From the NCBI GenBank assembly GCA_964640655.1, contig CAZXFT010000005.1, positions 1-64,000 of the forward strand: 64,000 nucleotides of DNA, in the 5' to 3' direction. Under the pieces are notes generated by a model. The model was not told the DNA's origin. It ran no database searches and saw nothing but the letters and a program-made list of their open reading frames with translations. Below are positions 24,162 to 32,503 of this stretch, piece after piece. The stretch is from BJGO01 sp964640655 (GTDB lineage: Bacteria > Bacteroidota > Bacteroidia > Chitinophagales > UBA10324). The position numbers were made by a program, and so were the translations under genes. Positions within the stretch are counted from its first letter, which is position 1. Each line of letters starts with the position of its first letter.

Positions 24162-25875
24162 TAATTTTCTTTTGCAAAACCAGTTTATCGCCTCCATTAT
24201 CCAATGAGCGTTGCCAATAACCTATTGCTTCGTCAACCTTTCCGGTTTGATATAATATATCACCATAATGTTCAAGTATCAGAGCATTCTTGGTGCTGGG
24301 AGTAATGGCCTTTTCTATCCATGATAATGCAGCTTGATATTTTTTCTGCTTGAACAAAACCCAAGCATAAGTATCTATATAGTTGGGATTGTTTTGAGCT
24401 AATTGCAACACCAGTCTGGATGCCATTTGCTCCGCTTTATCTAAATTTACCCCACGTTGTGCTAAATGATAGGCGTAATTATTTAGCGCATAAACATTAT
24501 TAGGATCTATGCTAAGTGCATTGTCATAATGCCTCACGGCCATGGTATAATCCTGCAGTGCATCATAACAATCTCCCAATGTTGCTTCTACCTGCGATTT
24601 TAATCCTATATCATCCATATCAAATCGCAAAAGTGTTTCTAAAGCGATGATAGCCTTGTTGTATTCTTTTCTCTCAATCCATGCCAAACCATTGTAGTAA
24701 TAAACCATAGGCTGATAAGGAAATAACTCTTTTGCTTCTTCGGTATAGTTTAGCAAGTCATCTGTCATACTCAATTTTGATTGTAACAGGAACACCTGTT
24801 GCCAAACAGCATAACGACTTTTATCTAACTGCAGTGTTTTATAATACATACTCAACGACTCAGCATCTTCACCACATTGAAACAAAACATCACCGTACAC
24901 TGCAAATGCCTTAGCTTCGTTAGGATGCGTCTCCGTTATCAAAGCTCCCAACATCTGTGCTTCGTTCTTTCTTTTTGGTTGTTGCAAAACTTTGATGAAA
25001 GAAAACAAAGTCTTCACTTTATAATCAATACTTATCTCCGGCGCTTTGAAAACATTTCTGAGATAGGGAAACGCTCGTTCAAAATCCTGCTGTGATAAAT
25101 AATAATCTGCCATAACAGATTGTGCTTTGAGATTACTGCTGTCTAATGCAGCAAGTTTTTGTACGGTTTGCAATGCTTTCTCATTCATGCTCATGCTCAT
25201 ATACAAATCAGCTAGCGCTCCATAGTATGATGTCTCTTTAGGATTAGTCTGAATCAATGCATTGAGCTCCGCAATAGCCTTATCGGGTTTATTGAGTTTA
25301 AGCCACAGTTGCTTACGGGCAGTTGCAATCTCTTCCGTTAAGCCGGTTGTTTTCTCAATCTGATAATAAACAGCAATAGCTTTCTCAAACTGTTCTGCTT
25401 TAATAAAAAAGTAAGCCTCATCAAAAAGGAAGTCCATTTCTGCCGGATACTGTTTAGCTAGTGTTGCCATCATGGATGCCGCTTCTGCATAATGTCCGGT
25501 AGCTTCATAAATATCAGCAGCTGTGATTTTATACCATTTGTTTGTTGAATTTAATTTTAATATGGGTTCTATATATTGAAGTGCTCTATTGTATTCCCGT
25601 TTATCACTATACGTTAATGCCAAATTATATAAGGCAGCATCATTTTGAGGGTTTATTCTAAGCACCTCATTAAACTGAGCAATGGCTGCATTGAAATCAC
25701 CATTGATGCGGCGACGACAGCCTTCAATAAAGAACTGCTCTTGCTTGATTTCATTAATAGGTTTAATACGTGTGGCGAATAAATCTTTTTGTTGCTGATT
25801 CCCTGTGACAGATTGTTTCACCTTACAGGAAGCAAGTAATAGTATTAGAATAAAATATGTGAAGAGTTTCTTCAT
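24139..25875 (-). CDS. TPR-repeat lipoprotein
   Basis: A 578-residue protein with lipobox LLASC (cysteine 17) and then tetratricopeptide repeats along nearly its whole length: repeated A-x2-x-Y/F and P-x-N patterns such as INPQNDAALYNLALTYS (about 75-91) and IDPNNVYALNNYAYHLAQ (about 465-482). It is a tethered protein-interaction scaffold, probably at the outer membrane facing the periplasm. Its fixed position between a sugar nucleotidyltransferase and DUF4292/EnvC points to envelope assembly. The stop lies inside the start of the DUF4292 gene, and the start codon adjoins the nucleotidyltransferase stop without a gap. Confidence 0.88.
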   Translation of the reverse strand: MKKLFTYFILILLLASCKVKQSVTGNQQQKDLFATRIKPINEIKQEQFFIEGCRRRINGDFNAAIAQFNEVLRINPQNDAALYNLALTYSDKREYNRALQYIEPILKLNSTNKWYKITAADIYEATGHYAEAASMMATLAKQYPAEMDFLFDEAYFFIKAEQFEKAIAVYYQIEKTTGLTEEIATARKQLWLKLNKPDKAIAELNALIQTNPKETSYYGALADLYMSMSMNEKALQTVQKLAALDSSNLKAQSVMADYYLSQQDFERAFPYLRNVFKAPEISIDYKVKTLFSFIKVLQQPKRKNEAQMLGALITETHPNEAKAFAVYGDVLFQCGEDAESLSMYYKTLQLDKSRYAVWQQVFLLQSKLSMTDDLLNYTEEAKELFPYQPMVYYYNGLAWIERKEYNKAIIALETLLRFDMDDIGLKSQVEATLGDCYDALQDYTMAVRHYDNALSIDPNNVYALNNYAYHLAQRGVNLDKAEQMASRLVLQLAQNNPNYIDTYAWVLFKQKKYQAALSWIEKAITPSTKNALILEHYGDILYQTGKVDEAIGYWQRSLDNGGDKLVLQKKINERKLAD

Positions 25876-26877
25876 TTATACTGTACGTGTGTAGTCGCCG
25901 ATATTGAGATTATCTGCCTTACCTTGCATGTCGCAATGATTACCAATCATGGAGTCTTCAACGATTAAACGTACGAGTTTGGTATCTGTTTGAACGATAC
26001 TGTTTTTAACAATGCAAGAATCAACCACTGAATTTTTTCCGATAGATGCATAGGGTCCAATGATGCTGTTCGTTATTACTACATTCTCACCAATGAAGGA
26101 TGGCTGTATAATTACTGTATTTTCTTGTTTAACCGATGCGTGAACCAGTGTTTCGTTTTTTGAGTTTTCCAGTACCCTCTGATTGGAATAGACTGTAGCA
26201 TCCTTATTACCACAATCGAGCCATTCGCGCACTTTTCCGGTGCTCAGCTTTTTGCCTTTAACATTCATGTTTTTCAGTGCAGATGTTATCTGGTACTCCC
26301 CACCCTCGCGTATGTTATTATCTAAAAGATACTTTAATTCTGATTTCAGATAATCGCCATCCTTAAAAAAGTAAATACCTATGATGGCAAGATCGGAAAC
26401 AAACTTTTTAGGCTTCTCTACAAAGTCTACGATAACACCGTCGCTATTTGTAAGCACAACACCAAAAGCAGATGGATCAGGAATCTGATGCACCCATATA
26501 ACCCCATCTTTAGTGGAATCGATCTGAAAGTCGGCATAAAATAAAGTATCGGCAAAAGCCACTATCACCGGACCACTGATACTATCTGATGCACACATAA
26601 TGGCATGCGCTGTACCAAGTGGTTCATCTTGATAATAGATGCTTCCTTTAGTGTCTAACTTTTCTGCAATCTGAATCAGGTTTTGTTCAGCTTCTTCACC
26701 AAAACGACCGACGATGAATGCCACTTCAGTAATTTTTTCGCTGCACATAGCAGCAAGCCCCTCAACCAGTCGCTGCACAATAGATTTTCCGGCAACGGGT
26801 ATTAAAGGTTTTGGTGTTGTGAGCGTGTGCGGCCGCATACGTTTACCCATACCGGCCATTGGTACTATAATCTTCAT
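25876..26877 (-). CDS. Sugar-phosphate nucleotidyltransferase
   Basis: A 333-residue enzyme. The N-terminal Rossmann-like nucleotidyltransferase part carries the signature GMGKRMRPHTLTTPKPLIPV at 9-28; in this family the first Arg and later Lys bind the nucleotide and sugar phosphate. Residues of about 250-330 form a left-handed beta-helix of hexapeptide repeats (IGENVVITNSIIGPYASIG). This architecture occurs in glucose-1-phosphate thymidylyl-/uridylyltransferases and mannose-1-phosphate guanylyltransferases; the exact NTP and sugar cannot be decided. It makes an activated sugar for surface polysaccharide and lies beside a flippase gene. The stop adjoins the TPR gene start. Confidence 0.88.
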   Translation of the reverse strand: MKIIVPMAGMGKRMRPHTLTTPKPLIPVAGKSIVQRLVEGLAAMCSEKITEVAFIVGRFGEEAEQNLIQIAEKLDTKGSIYYQDEPLGTAHAIMCASDSISGPVIVAFADTLFYADFQIDSTKDGVIWVHQIPDPSAFGVVLTNSDGVIVDFVEKPKKFVSDLAIIGIYFFKDGDYLKSELKYLLDNNIREGGEYQITSALKNMNVKGKKLSTGKVREWLDCGNKDATVYSNQRVLENSKNETLVHASVKQENTVIIQPSFIGENVVITNSIIGPYASIGKNSVVDSCIVKNSIVQTDTKLVRLIVEDSMIGNHCDMQGKADNLNIGDYTRTV

Positions 26878-26913
26878 TCGTGTGACTACTTCAATATATC
26901 AGGTTTGTAAAAA

Positions 26914-27348
26914 TTAACGGTTTCCGGTGTGACCAAATCCACCAGAACCGCGTTCTGTTTCGGTTAACAATTCTGCTTCCAGGAACTCCGCCTTTTCGTG
27001 CTTAGCAACAATCAACTGTGCTATACGCTCGGAAGGTTCAATCGTTTGATGTTCACTTGAAAGGTTTATCAATATCACCTTAACCTCTCCGCGGTAATCC
27101 GAATCTATGGTTCCCGGAGCATTTAATACGGTTAGTCCTTTTTTAGCCGCTAATCCTGAGCGAGGACGAACCTGCACTTCATATCCTTCAGGTATTTCGA
27201 GAAACAGTCCGGTTGGTATCAGTGTGCGTTGAAGAGGTTGAAGTGAAATAGCTTCCTCTAGGTTTGCGCGTATATCCATTCCTGCTGCACCGCTTGTTTC
27301 ATATGCGGGAAGTGAGTTGTTTGATTTGTTGATGATTTTAATTTTCAT
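26914..27348 (-). CDS. dut: dUTP diphosphatase
   Basis: A 144-residue trimeric dUTPase, full length for the family. All five motifs are visible: AGMDIRA near the start, RPRSGLAAKKG (about 61-71), the uracil-binding PGTIDSDYRGEVKVIL (about 79-94), RIAQLIVAK (about 108-116) and the C-terminal P-loop-like RGSGGFGHTG (about 134-143). It hydrolyses dUTP to dUMP and PPi, preventing uracil in DNA and feeding thymidylate synthesis. It sits between the flippase and nucleotidyltransferase genes with short gaps (27 and 36 bases), so it is probably co-transcribed despite the unrelated function. Confidence 0.96.
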   Translation of the reverse strand: MKIKIINKSNNSLPAYETSGAAGMDIRANLEEAISLQPLQRTLIPTGLFLEIPEGYEVQVRPRSGLAAKKGLTVLNAPGTIDSDYRGEVKVILINLSSEHQTIEPSERIAQLIVAKHEKAEFLEAELLTETERGSGGFGHTGNR

Positions 27349-27375
27349 ACCTCACAAAAGTAGCGGTATTTCCTT

Positions 27376-28863
27376 CTATTTAAGAGACTTGTAATACCCT
27401 GACTTTGTAGGGTTTTTTCTGAACTCGATGGCATATACAAAAACTGCAAACACAAGAAGCACTATTGAGTTTATCAGAAAATACAATACGCGTGATTGAT
27501 TGTATAACTCACCGAAGATTTGATAATACAGAAGATATAATCCAAGCATAACCGCAACATAAAGTACAATCCTGATGGTGTTATACGGAATTGGGTAATA
27601 GCGCTGACCCATAAAATAGGATACAAGCATCATACTTGCATAGCAGATTAATGTTGCCCAGGCACTACCGGCATATCCATATATAGGAATCCACCAGATG
27701 TTTAGTATTAACGTAATAACAGCACCCAGAATGGCTATCCATGCACCGCTTAGAGTTTTATTGCTGAGTTTATACCAAATAGACAGGTTATAATATACAC
27801 CCAAACACATGTTAGCTGCAAGCAATACAGGCACAATAAATAATCCTTCGTGAAATTTTTTATCGATAAAGTATTTCAGGAAATCGAGATTAATCATAAT
27901 TCCAATAAAGATGAAAGCACAAAGAGCAACAAAGGCATTCATTGTTCGCGCATAGGTATCGGCAGCATTTTTATTTTTCGACTCGTTGAAGAAAAATGGC
28001 TCTGCCGCCATACGGTAGGCCTGTATAAAAAGACTCATTAAGATGGAGAGTTTGTAACAAGCACCATAAATACCTATCTGTGCCAGATTAGCCTGTTCAG
28101 AAAATGGTAAAAAGTTTTTAAGCAGAATACGATCCAGTGTTTCGTTGATCATTCCTGCAGTACCTATAATGATTAATGGCCATGAATAACGGAACATCTC
28201 AGCAGTTAAAATTTTGTTGATTCTGAACCTCAGACGGCTGTATTCCGGAACAAAAAATATAAATGTTGCTACGCTGGCAATCAGATTTGCTAAAAACACA
28301 AATCCTTCTGCATAGTTTGTTGCAAAGAACTGAATGAGCGAATCAGACTTTGGTAAGTACAAAAGGAACAAAACATTAAATGATACAGTGATACCAATAT
28401 TGGCGAGCTTTAAAACAGCATAGCGCAGCGGCCTGTTCTGTAAACGCAGATTTGCAAATGGTATCACACAAAGTGTATCTGCCGCCATAATGAACGCAAA
28501 CCATTTGATATAATAAGTTTTATCTTCATAACCCAGCAAGTTTGCAATGGGATCTGCTGCAAAAAATAATACACATGAAAAAACAAATGAAGTAGCAAGA
28601 AGCGATAACATAGATGTGTTTTTTACTTCATCGGAATCTCTTTCCTGATTGCTGAAACGAAAAAATGCAGTTTCCATGCCATAGGTATAAAGCACAAAAA
28701 GAAAACTGCTGTAAGCATAGAACTCTGTGATAGTACCATACTGCGACTGCGAGAACAGATAGGTATGCAGAGGCACTAAAAAATAATTCAGCAAGCGACC
28801 AACAATATTACTTAGGCCATAGATAGCTGTTTGACCGGCCAATCGTTTAACTACAGAACTCAC
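27376..28863 (-). CDS. Lipopolysaccharide/oligosaccharide flippase (MOP superfamily, Wzx-like)
   Basis: A 495-residue membrane protein with about 14 hydrophobic helices, the usual number for polysaccharide flippases of the MOP superfamily. The N-terminus (KRLAGQTAIYGLSNIVGR) is typical. It would move lipid-linked oligosaccharide from the cytoplasmic to the periplasmic face. The start is GTG at 28863; a TAGTTTTG element at 28890-28883 lies 20 bases upstream and could be the promoter for the six-gene cluster down to 22186. No glycosyltransferase genes are nearby, so its substrate is made elsewhere. Confidence 0.9.
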   Translation of the reverse strand: MSSVVKRLAGQTAIYGLSNIVGRLLNYFLVPLHTYLFSQSQYGTITEFYAYSSFLFVLYTYGMETAFFRFSNQERDSDEVKNTSMLSLLATSFVFSCVLFFAADPIANLLGYEDKTYYIKWFAFIMAADTLCVIPFANLRLQNRPLRYAVLKLANIGITVSFNVLFLLYLPKSDSLIQFFATNYAEGFVFLANLIASVATFIFFVPEYSRLRFRINKILTAEMFRYSWPLIIIGTAGMINETLDRILLKNFLPFSEQANLAQIGIYGACYKLSILMSLFIQAYRMAAEPFFFNESKNKNAADTYARTMNAFVALCAFIFIGIMINLDFLKYFIDKKFHEGLFIVPVLLAANMCLGVYYNLSIWYKLSNKTLSGAWIAILGAVITLILNIWWIPIYGYAGSAWATLICYASMMLVSYFMGQRYYPIPYNTIRIVLYVAVMLGLYLLYYQIFGELYNQSRVLYFLINSIVLLVFAVFVYAIEFRKNPTKSGYYKSLK

Positions 28864-28882
28864 TGATAATTATCTTCTAACG

Positions 28883-28890
28883 CAAAACTA
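28883..28890 (-). promoter_or_regulatory. Possible -7 element of the flippase-dut-envC cluster
   Basis: On the minus strand the bases read TAGTTTTG, a perfect match to TAnnTTTG. No clear TTG is found about 20 bases upstream, so it is less certain than the other promoters in the window. Confidence 0.4.
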
Positions 28891-28955
28891 ACCTAATGCT
28901 TATCTGTAACAGTTAATGAATTAAACAGGTGAGACGCAATTGTCCTTAAATAAAA

Positions 28956-28986
28956 AAACCACCGCATCGAACAGAAGAGGTGGTTT
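28956..28986 (-). terminator. Rho-independent terminator of the 29008-29844 lipoprotein gene
   Basis: Arms AAACCACC (28956-28963) and GGTGGTTT (28979-28986) pair over 8 bp with a 15-base loop. On the minus strand the hairpin is followed by a T run (28952-28958 on plus is all A), 22 bases after the stop codon. Confidence 0.82.
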
Positions 28987-29007
28987 ATAAAAGAAACTGT
29001 TTCTTAA

Positions 29008-29844
29008 TTATAAGTTGATGTTGTAAACAGTACCGTTAATTTCTACGGTGGCTTTGTTATCGCAGGAGCCGTCGCCAAAATCAATGGTACGCGCAGGTTT
29101 GTCGCTTGGTGTAATTACAATAACTCCTTTGCGAATCCAACGGCAACCTATGGCAATCTCTAAAGGTGATGTGATGGTATATGTGAAGTTATCACCGCTG
29201 CGTGAAACACCAGATGCACTACCTGTGATTTTATATACATCGTCATATGGCGTTAAAGTGTTGCTGCCGTTGATCCATTCACGGGTACGAGTACTGGTGC
29301 TGGTAAATGTGGTGTTGTCACTAAAGAATATATTCGCTTTCTGCACATCAACGCTGTAATATAAGTTACCGCTTGTGTTTTGTCCGTTGTTGGTTACGGT
29401 TTTCAGATATTCAAATTTATTTCCACTCACAAAATAATCATCAGTTTTTATTTGAATGATAGTGCCTTGAGCACGGTACTTACCAGTCCATGTCGCAATG
29501 ATGCTTCCTTTGCGATACTTGTTATCCCAATCACTGCAAAGACAGCCGTTACCATCTGAGGAAAATTCAATGGTAATTGATTTTGGGTTTGAAGTTGTAT
29601 CAATAGTAACGGTGGCACATTCAGGTAAAAGCGTTGCTGCGGTTGCGCCGGCTTCATCAAGTTTCAAAACACCGTTGTCGTAAGCGGCCGAGTTGATGGC
29701 ATCCATAATTCCATTGGATTCCTGGGTAACTGTGTAGTTATCGAGAGCAATGGTTGTGTCTGAAGTGTCATTTTCTTTTTCACAAGAAGTAAATAGTAAA
29801 GCCACAATAGATAAAACAAGGGGGAAAATTATTCGATAGTTCAT
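29008..29844 (-). CDS. Hypothetical lipoprotein
   Basis: A 278-residue lipoprotein starting at ATG 29844; a TTG further upstream would add seven residues without improving the signal. The signal runs to lipobox FTSC (cysteine 21), followed by an acidic Glu/Asn/Asp/Thr tether. The mature region is rich in Thr/Ser/Gly and alternating beta strands, with a CLCSDWDNKYRKGSIIATWTG stretch centred near residue 120 and a final FGDGSCDNKATVEINGTVYN. I do not recognise a named family, although similar lipoproteins are common in Bacteroidota. It is monocistronic, with its own terminator, downstream of the sigma-factor group. Confidence 0.8.
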   Translation of the reverse strand: MNYRIIFPLVLSIVALLFTSCEKENDTSDTTIALDNYTVTQESNGIMDAINSAAYDNGVLKLDEAGATAATLLPECATVTIDTTSNPKSITIEFSSDGNGCLCSDWDNKYRKGSIIATWTGKYRAQGTIIQIKTDDYFVSGNKFEYLKTVTNNGQNTSGNLYYSVDVQKANIFFSDNTTFTSTSTRTREWINGSNTLTPYDDVYKITGSASGVSRSGDNFTYTITSPLEIAIGCRWIRKGVIVITPSDKPARTIDFGDGSCDNKATVEINGTVYNINL

Positions 29845-29896
29845 TTTTAATAGAATTGTGTTCAAAGTTATTCAATATTCATGCCACACTATATTA

Positions 29897-30364
29897 TTAT
29901 CGGCCATTAGGAGGCGGTGGTGGCCCATCACCACGACGTTCTCGAAACTCTTTCAGAAGTTCCATCTTAAACATATGTTCCGCGCGCAAAAGGCGGGCTA
30001 CTTTTCGAACAGGCAGCACTTTCTTATACTCAGCAATGTACTTCTTGCGCAAATCAAGCTCTAATTGTTGAAACTGAAAATCGCTATCAATCAACTTCAA
30101 AATATCAGCGTCGGTCATTGAATCAAAGTTGAGTTTTGCAGCCAGCAAATCCATCTTTCTGTTTTTGCGCAGTGATTCGAGTTCAGTGCTATAATTGTTA
30201 TAGACCGGCCAAAATTGTTGCGCCTCCGTTGGGGTAAGATTTAACTCTTTGGTGATATAGCCAATCTTCAGTGATTCAATTTTTTCTTTTCGGTCATCGA
30301 GTGGACCCTGTGCCAAGCTATTATGAGCAATTGTCAGCAGCAAAAAAAGGATGTAGGTTCTCAT
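29897..30364 (-). CDS. Spy/CpxP-like periplasmic protein
   Basis: A 155-residue exported protein: signal peptide (about 1-18, ending LAQ), then an all-helical region with the LTPTEAQQFWPVYNNY motif (about 43-58), the Bacteroidota counterpart of the LTxxQ motifs of Spy/CpxP. It is strongly charged and ends in a Gly/Pro tail with five prolines. In this phylum such proteins are often encoded directly after an ECF sigma factor and an anti-sigma protein, as here, and may report on or buffer envelope stress. Direct chaperone activity is an inference. It lies 15 bases after the anti-sigma gene. Confidence 0.75.
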   Translation of the reverse strand: MRTYILFLLLTIAHNSLAQGPLDDRKEKIESLKIGYITKELNLTPTEAQQFWPVYNNYSTELESLRKNRKMDLLAAKLNFDSMTDADILKLIDSDFQFQQLELDLRKKYIAEYKKVLPVRKVARLLRAEHMFKMELLKEFRERRGDGPPPPPNGR

Positions 30365-30379
30365 GTTGTTTCGATTTAT

Positions 30380-30928
30380 TTAAAGAGACGATAACTCATC
30401 AGCATCAATGTCGTATTGCATTAAAGTTTGTTCGTCAATGGTAAATTCAGTAGGAATATAGAATGTGTTATTTTCTGTTGTCAGTTGCGAGGCGATATCA
30501 TCTACAGGCATTTCGGTAATGAGTAACTGTAAGTAATCATTCAATTCATCGTCGCTGATTGACTCGTACGAAATATTTTGCACCAGTGCAGTTGGTTTGA
30601 AGAAAGGATAGCAGACTAAAGCAAGAGCCAAGACAGCAGCAGCAGAATATATCCATATCCAAAGTGGTTTAACCGCCGCATTTTTCAACTCAGATTGCTT
30701 AGCTCGCAGTAAAAGATCTTTTGGCAGTGCTTCAAAATAATGCTCAGAAACTTCAAATGTGCCATAAGAGTTATTGCTCAGCTTTCTGATGTTAGCTTCA
30801 CTTAAAGTCAACTCTTCGAGCGATGTAAAATATTTTTCATCCGTAGAAAATGTCTGCTTATCGCGCAACTCATTTAATAGGTCAGGCATATTAAAATCCT
30901 CTGTATTTCTATGTTTAATATCTTTCAT
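30380..30928 (-). CDS. Probable anti-sigma factor (single-pass membrane protein)
   Basis: A 182-residue protein with one transmembrane helix near 90-110 (WIWIYSAAAVLALALVCYPF). The N-terminal half (about 1-85) is charged and cytoplasmic; the C-terminal 70 residues are acidic and periplasmic. There is no zinc-binding HxxxCxxC motif, so it is not a classical ZAS anti-sigma factor. The assignment rests on topology and on its place directly between an ECF sigma gene (38 bases upstream) and a Spy-like gene (15 bases downstream). It would hold the sigma factor at the membrane until an envelope signal arrives. Confidence 0.7.
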   Translation of the reverse strand: MKDIKHRNTEDFNMPDLLNELRDKQTFSTDEKYFTSLEELTLSEANIRKLSNNSYGTFEVSEHYFEALPKDLLLRAKQSELKNAAVKPLWIWIYSAAAVLALALVCYPFFKPTALVQNISYESISDDELNDYLQLLITEMPVDDIASQLTTENNTFYIPTEFTIDEQTLMQYDIDADELSSL

Positions 30929-30966
30929 TGCCTAGTAATATAATGACTGTTTGCTTACTGGATGGT

Positions 30967-31512
30967 TTAACGATTTAACAAATATTCTTCAACTTTTTTT
31001 ACCGCGTGATGATAGCTTGCCTTCAACGCTCCTTCTGAAGTTTCTAATACCTTACTCATCTCTTCATAAGGCATTTCGTCAAAATAGCGAAGATTAAAAA
31101 CTATTCGTTGCTTTTCAGGTAATGCTAAAATAGCCTGTTGTAACTTCCATTCGGCGGCTGTAGTATCGAAGTTCTTATCCGCCTTCAGGGTAGTGTGCAA
31201 ATAATCGTTTTCTTCGTCAATACTAGCTGCCATCTTTCTTTTCTTGTTGTTAATGAATGTAATACTTTCATTAGTGGCAATTCGATATAACCAGGTATAT
31301 AATTGAGATTCACCCTTGAAATGATCCAGACCTTTCCATACACGAATAAATGTGTTTTGTATCACATCATCCGCATCGTCGTGCGAGATGACCATGCGGC
31401 GAATGTGCCAGTATAATTTCTGTTGATACTTTTTTACGATATGCGTAAATGCAGAATCCCTCTCTGTAGGGTTCTTAAAACGTATTAATAACTCTTCGTC
31501 AGATAGCATCAT
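30967..31512 (-). CDS. ECF-type RNA polymerase sigma factor
   Basis: A 181-residue sigma-70 family factor with only regions 2 and 4, as in the extracytoplasmic function group. Region 2 includes DADDVIQNTFIRVWKGL (about 44-60) and the WLYRIATNESITFI core-binding/melting helix; region 4 is LPEKQRIVFNLRYFDEMPYE (about 130-149) followed by the DNA-binding helix with ALKASYHHAVKK. Two in-frame ATG codons occur in tandem at 31512 and 31509. It heads the sigma/anti-sigma/Spy-like set and probably controls its own promoter and envelope-stress genes elsewhere. It lies 27 bases after the transketolase-like gene. Confidence 0.92.
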   Translation of the reverse strand: MMLSDEELLIRFKNPTERDSAFTHIVKKYQQKLYWHIRRMVISHDDADDVIQNTFIRVWKGLDHFKGESQLYTWLYRIATNESITFINNKKRKMAASIDEENDYLHTTLKADKNFDTTAAEWKLQQAILALPEKQRIVFNLRYFDEMPYEEMSKVLETSEGALKASYHHAVKKVEEYLLNR

Positions 31513-31539
31513 ATTGTATAGGATGCCAGCACATTGCTG

Positions 31540-32496
31540 TTAGTGTTTACGGGCTATGACCTTCAACGCTGCTTCAACAATGTTTGGTGTGTCCACACCA
31601 TACTTGGTTAGCAACTCTTCAGGTTTTCCACTTTCACCGAAAGAATCATTAACTGCGACCAACTCGACCGGACAAGGTTCGTTTGATCCTAAAACCGATG
31701 TTATGGATTCTCCCAATCCACCGGCACGCTGATGTTCTTCGGCTGTAACCACACACTTTGTTTTGCGGGCACTTAGTATGACTGCTTCTTCGTCCAAAGG
31801 TTTAATGGTATGAAAATTAATAACCTCTGCTGCTATTCCTTTTTCAGAAAGAATGCGTGCTGCCTCAATAGCTTTCCAAACCAAGTGGCCACAAGCCATA
31901 ATGCTTACATCCCTCCCTTCGGTAAGCAACTGTGCTTTACCAATCACAAATGGATCACTCTCCAAAGTGAAGTTGGCCACTTTCGGACGACCAAAACGTA
32001 GATAAACCGGTCCTATATATTCCGCTATGGCCATTGTGGCTAATTTTGTTTGATTGTAATCGCAGGGTACAATCACAGTCATACCAGGCAGCATCTTCAT
32101 CATACCAATGTCTTCAAGAATCTGGTGAGTAGCGCCGTCTTCACCAAGGGTTAATCCTGCATGCGAAGCACAAATTTTTACATTTTTTCCCGAATAGGCT
32201 ATAGACTGTCGAATCTGATCGTAAACACGACCGGTTGAGAAATTGGCAAAAGTTCCGGTGTAAGGAATTTTCCCTCCTATGGTTAAACCTGCTGCTACAC
32301 CCATCATATTGGCTTCAGCTATACCTACCTGAATAAATCTCTCCGGGTATGTTTTGATAAATTCATCAATACGGAGAGAACCAGCCAGGTCGGCTGCAAG
32401 GGCTACAATGTTAGAATTCTTTTTTGCAGCTTCAAAAAGCCCTGCGCCATAGCCGGCGCGTGTTTCTTTCTTGTCGTTGTCGGAATATTCAAACAA
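31540..32496 (-). CDS. Transketolase C-terminal subunit (pyrimidine-binding and C-terminal domains)
   Basis: A 318-residue protein corresponding to the second half of transketolase: a pyrimidine-binding domain (ETRAGYGAGLFEAA near 11-24, then AEANMMGVAAG with the catalytic-type Glu near 67) and a C-terminal domain ending about 318. I prefer the TTG at 32496. It gives the usual length for split transketolase C subunits and begins just after the VWA stop, whereas the ATG at 32556 adds 20 Ser/Thr/Ala-rich residues read from inside the VWA gene. The N-terminal, thiamine-diphosphate-binding subunit is normally the neighbour in Bacteroidota but is absent here. It must be encoded elsewhere for pentose-phosphate activity. 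Confidence 0.87.
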   Translation of the reverse strand: MFEYSDNDKKETRAGYGAGLFEAAKKNSNIVALAADLAGSLRIDEFIKTYPERFIQVGIAEANMMGVAAGLTIGGKIPYTGTFANFSTGRVYDQIRQSIAYSGKNVKICASHAGLTLGEDGATHQILEDIGMMKMLPGMTVIVPCDYNQTKLATMAIAEYIGPVYLRFGRPKVANFTLESDPFVIGKAQLLTEGRDVSIMACGHLVWKAIEAARILSEKGIAAEVINFHTIKPLDEEAVILSARKTKCVVTAEEHQRAGGLGESITSVLGSNEPCPVELVAVNDSFGESGKPEELLTKYGVDTPNIVEAALKVIARKH

Positions 32497-32503
32497 ACGG
32501 ATA

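Noticed and set aside
29856..30071. Plus-strand frames of about 70 codons opposite the Spy-like gene
   Set aside because: They mirror the Pro/Gly and Arg codons of the Spy-like C-terminus and have no signal or homology of their own.
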